Source of the DNA: Firm-04 sp964463355
GTDB lineage: Bacteria > Bacillota > Clostridia > Oscillospirales > Ruminococcaceae
DNA length: 64,000 bases
Direction: 5' to 3'
Assembly: GCA_964463355.1 (NCBI GenBank)
Contig: CAYXBP010000004.1
Coordinates: 70,669-134,668, forward strand
Shown here: positions 63,524-64,000 of the stretch, one piece after another
How the letters are laid out: the number at the start of each line of letters is the position of its first letter
Numbering within the stretch: the stretch's first letter is position 1
Notes under the pieces: model-generated
Seen by the model: only the letters and a program-made list of their open reading frames with translations
Databases searched by the model: none
Told to the model about the DNA's origin: nothing
Translations under genes and position numbers: made by a program

Positions 63524-63728
63524 AGCGAGCACCTCCAGTCGATGGTTCCACGTTTGTGTCATTCTGCGCTACTCAAAAAAAGAGAGCAAAGACCAAGCGT
63601 CCATGCTCTCATGCTTCTCTCAACACAGCGCAGCGATTCACTCAACGCTGTTTGTTTCAGGAAACAGATTACCGCTTCGCGCTCTCGCTTACGGTGTGAA
63701 CATGATGTTCCGCTTGCAATCTTTTTGT
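63524..63728 (-). promoter_or_regulatory. infC-rpmI-rplT leader with attenuator
   Basis: About 200 nt of untranslated leader between promoter and IF-3 start. It ends in an intrinsic terminator (63575-63610) that stands 52 bp before the start codon, so transcription must read through it. This layout matches L20-type or infC leaders of Firmicutes; which ligand controls it is not shown. Confidence 0.75.
63575..63610 (-). terminator. attenuator terminator in infC leader
   Basis: Minus-strand stem GAGAGC / GCTCTC followed by at least seven T (plus 63575-63581). Confidence 0.8.
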
Positions 63729-63757
63729 ATTATACCGAATTTCCCTTCATTTGTCAA
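63729..63757 (-). promoter_or_regulatory. infC operon promoter
   Basis: On the minus strand TTGACA (plus 63752-63757), 17 bp, TATAAT (plus 63729-63734). Confidence 0.85.
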
Positions 63758-63956
63758 GTAGCCACCGAAAATTTGCCGTTTTACACAAATTAGTGATGCG
63801 TGCCGTGCAATAGTTGCCACATTTTCACGATACCCTCGTCTGCCTTTACAAAGCAGGCGTGAAACGGTCCATTTTCTATTAATTTTATCTTCTTACCTTA
63901 GCACGATTGATTGACCATTTTCTCATTAAAAATCGCGGAAAAGTTTCATTTTTATC

Positions 63957-63985
63957 TTGAAAAATGCTGAACTGTGTGCTATAAT
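63957..63985 (+). promoter_or_regulatory. promoter at right edge for a gene beyond the window
   Basis: TTGAAA at 63957-63962, 17 bp, TATAAT at 63980-63985, pointing out of the window. No gene was seen in 63758-63956. Confidence 0.65.
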
Positions 63986-64000
63986 GATAACATATTAATT

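Overview
The window looks like a chromosomal segment of a fibre-degrading Gram-positive gut or rumen bacterium of the Oscillospiraceae, most probably a Ruminococcus. The evidence is a GH5 cellulase with a C-terminal type I dockerin, a GH26 mannanase beside a GH130 mannoside phosphorylase, a nine-gene V-type ATPase operon, pyruvate phosphate dikinase, and typical Clostridia housekeeping clusters (nadD-yqeK-LCP-rsfS-leuS; plsX-rnc-smc-ftsY). Promoters are sharp sigma-A type, repeatedly TTGACA, 17 bp, TATAAT. A run of exactly 100 N (31715-31814) marks a scaffold join, so this is a draft assembly.

Layout. 1-4.0 kb: glycan locus on the plus strand (3'-part of a GH95 gene, GH26, GH130), converging on an AraC regulator (4041-4883). 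5.2-5.3 kb: tRNA-Met and tRNA-Glu. 5.5-9.4 kb: a LOG-family protein, divergent from an HD-GYP receptor whose outer domain resembles CBM2, then an ACT-domain gene paired with a UPF0210 gene. 9.8-19.6 kb: V-ATPase operon (G/H-C-I-K-F-E-A-B-D) ending in an SGNH-hydrolase lipoprotein. 19.7-30.7 kb: a minus-strand operon from tepA through uppP, ftsK, ygiQ, an MBL hydrolase, DUF3006, a BaiN-like flavoprotein, cmk and plsC to a VanY-like protein with changed catalytic residues. 31.1-34.6 kb: a repetitive proline/alanine-rich protein split by the assembly gap, a CPBP protease and an orphan small protein. 34.7-38.7 kb: an intracellular GH5, an AraC regulator and the divergent dockerin-GH5. 38.9-39.4 kb: a broken 4Fe-4S membrane protein. 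39.6-43.3 kb: ppdK, rnhA and rpsU. 43.5-62.1 kb: a long minus-strand run of housekeeping genes from a TrmH-family methyltransferase down to leuS. 62.2-63.8 kb: infC-rpmI-rplT behind an attenuator-type leader.

How the parts fit together. The carbohydrate genes describe plant cell wall attack: a secreted dockerin cellulase, a secreted or membrane-anchored mannanase, and cytoplasmic enzymes (GH130, the leaderless GH5) that process imported oligosaccharides, with two AraC regulators. The HD-GYP protein may link polysaccharide contact to cyclic-di-GMP. The central operons handle ion-motive force, lipid carrier recycling, phospholipid synthesis and chromosome segregation. The most unusual items are the CBM2-like HD-GYP receptor, the VanY-like pseudoenzyme, the collapsed 117-bp repeat at the gap, the 4Fe-4S pseudogene, and a 97-nt gene overlap between ygiQ and the MBL gene.
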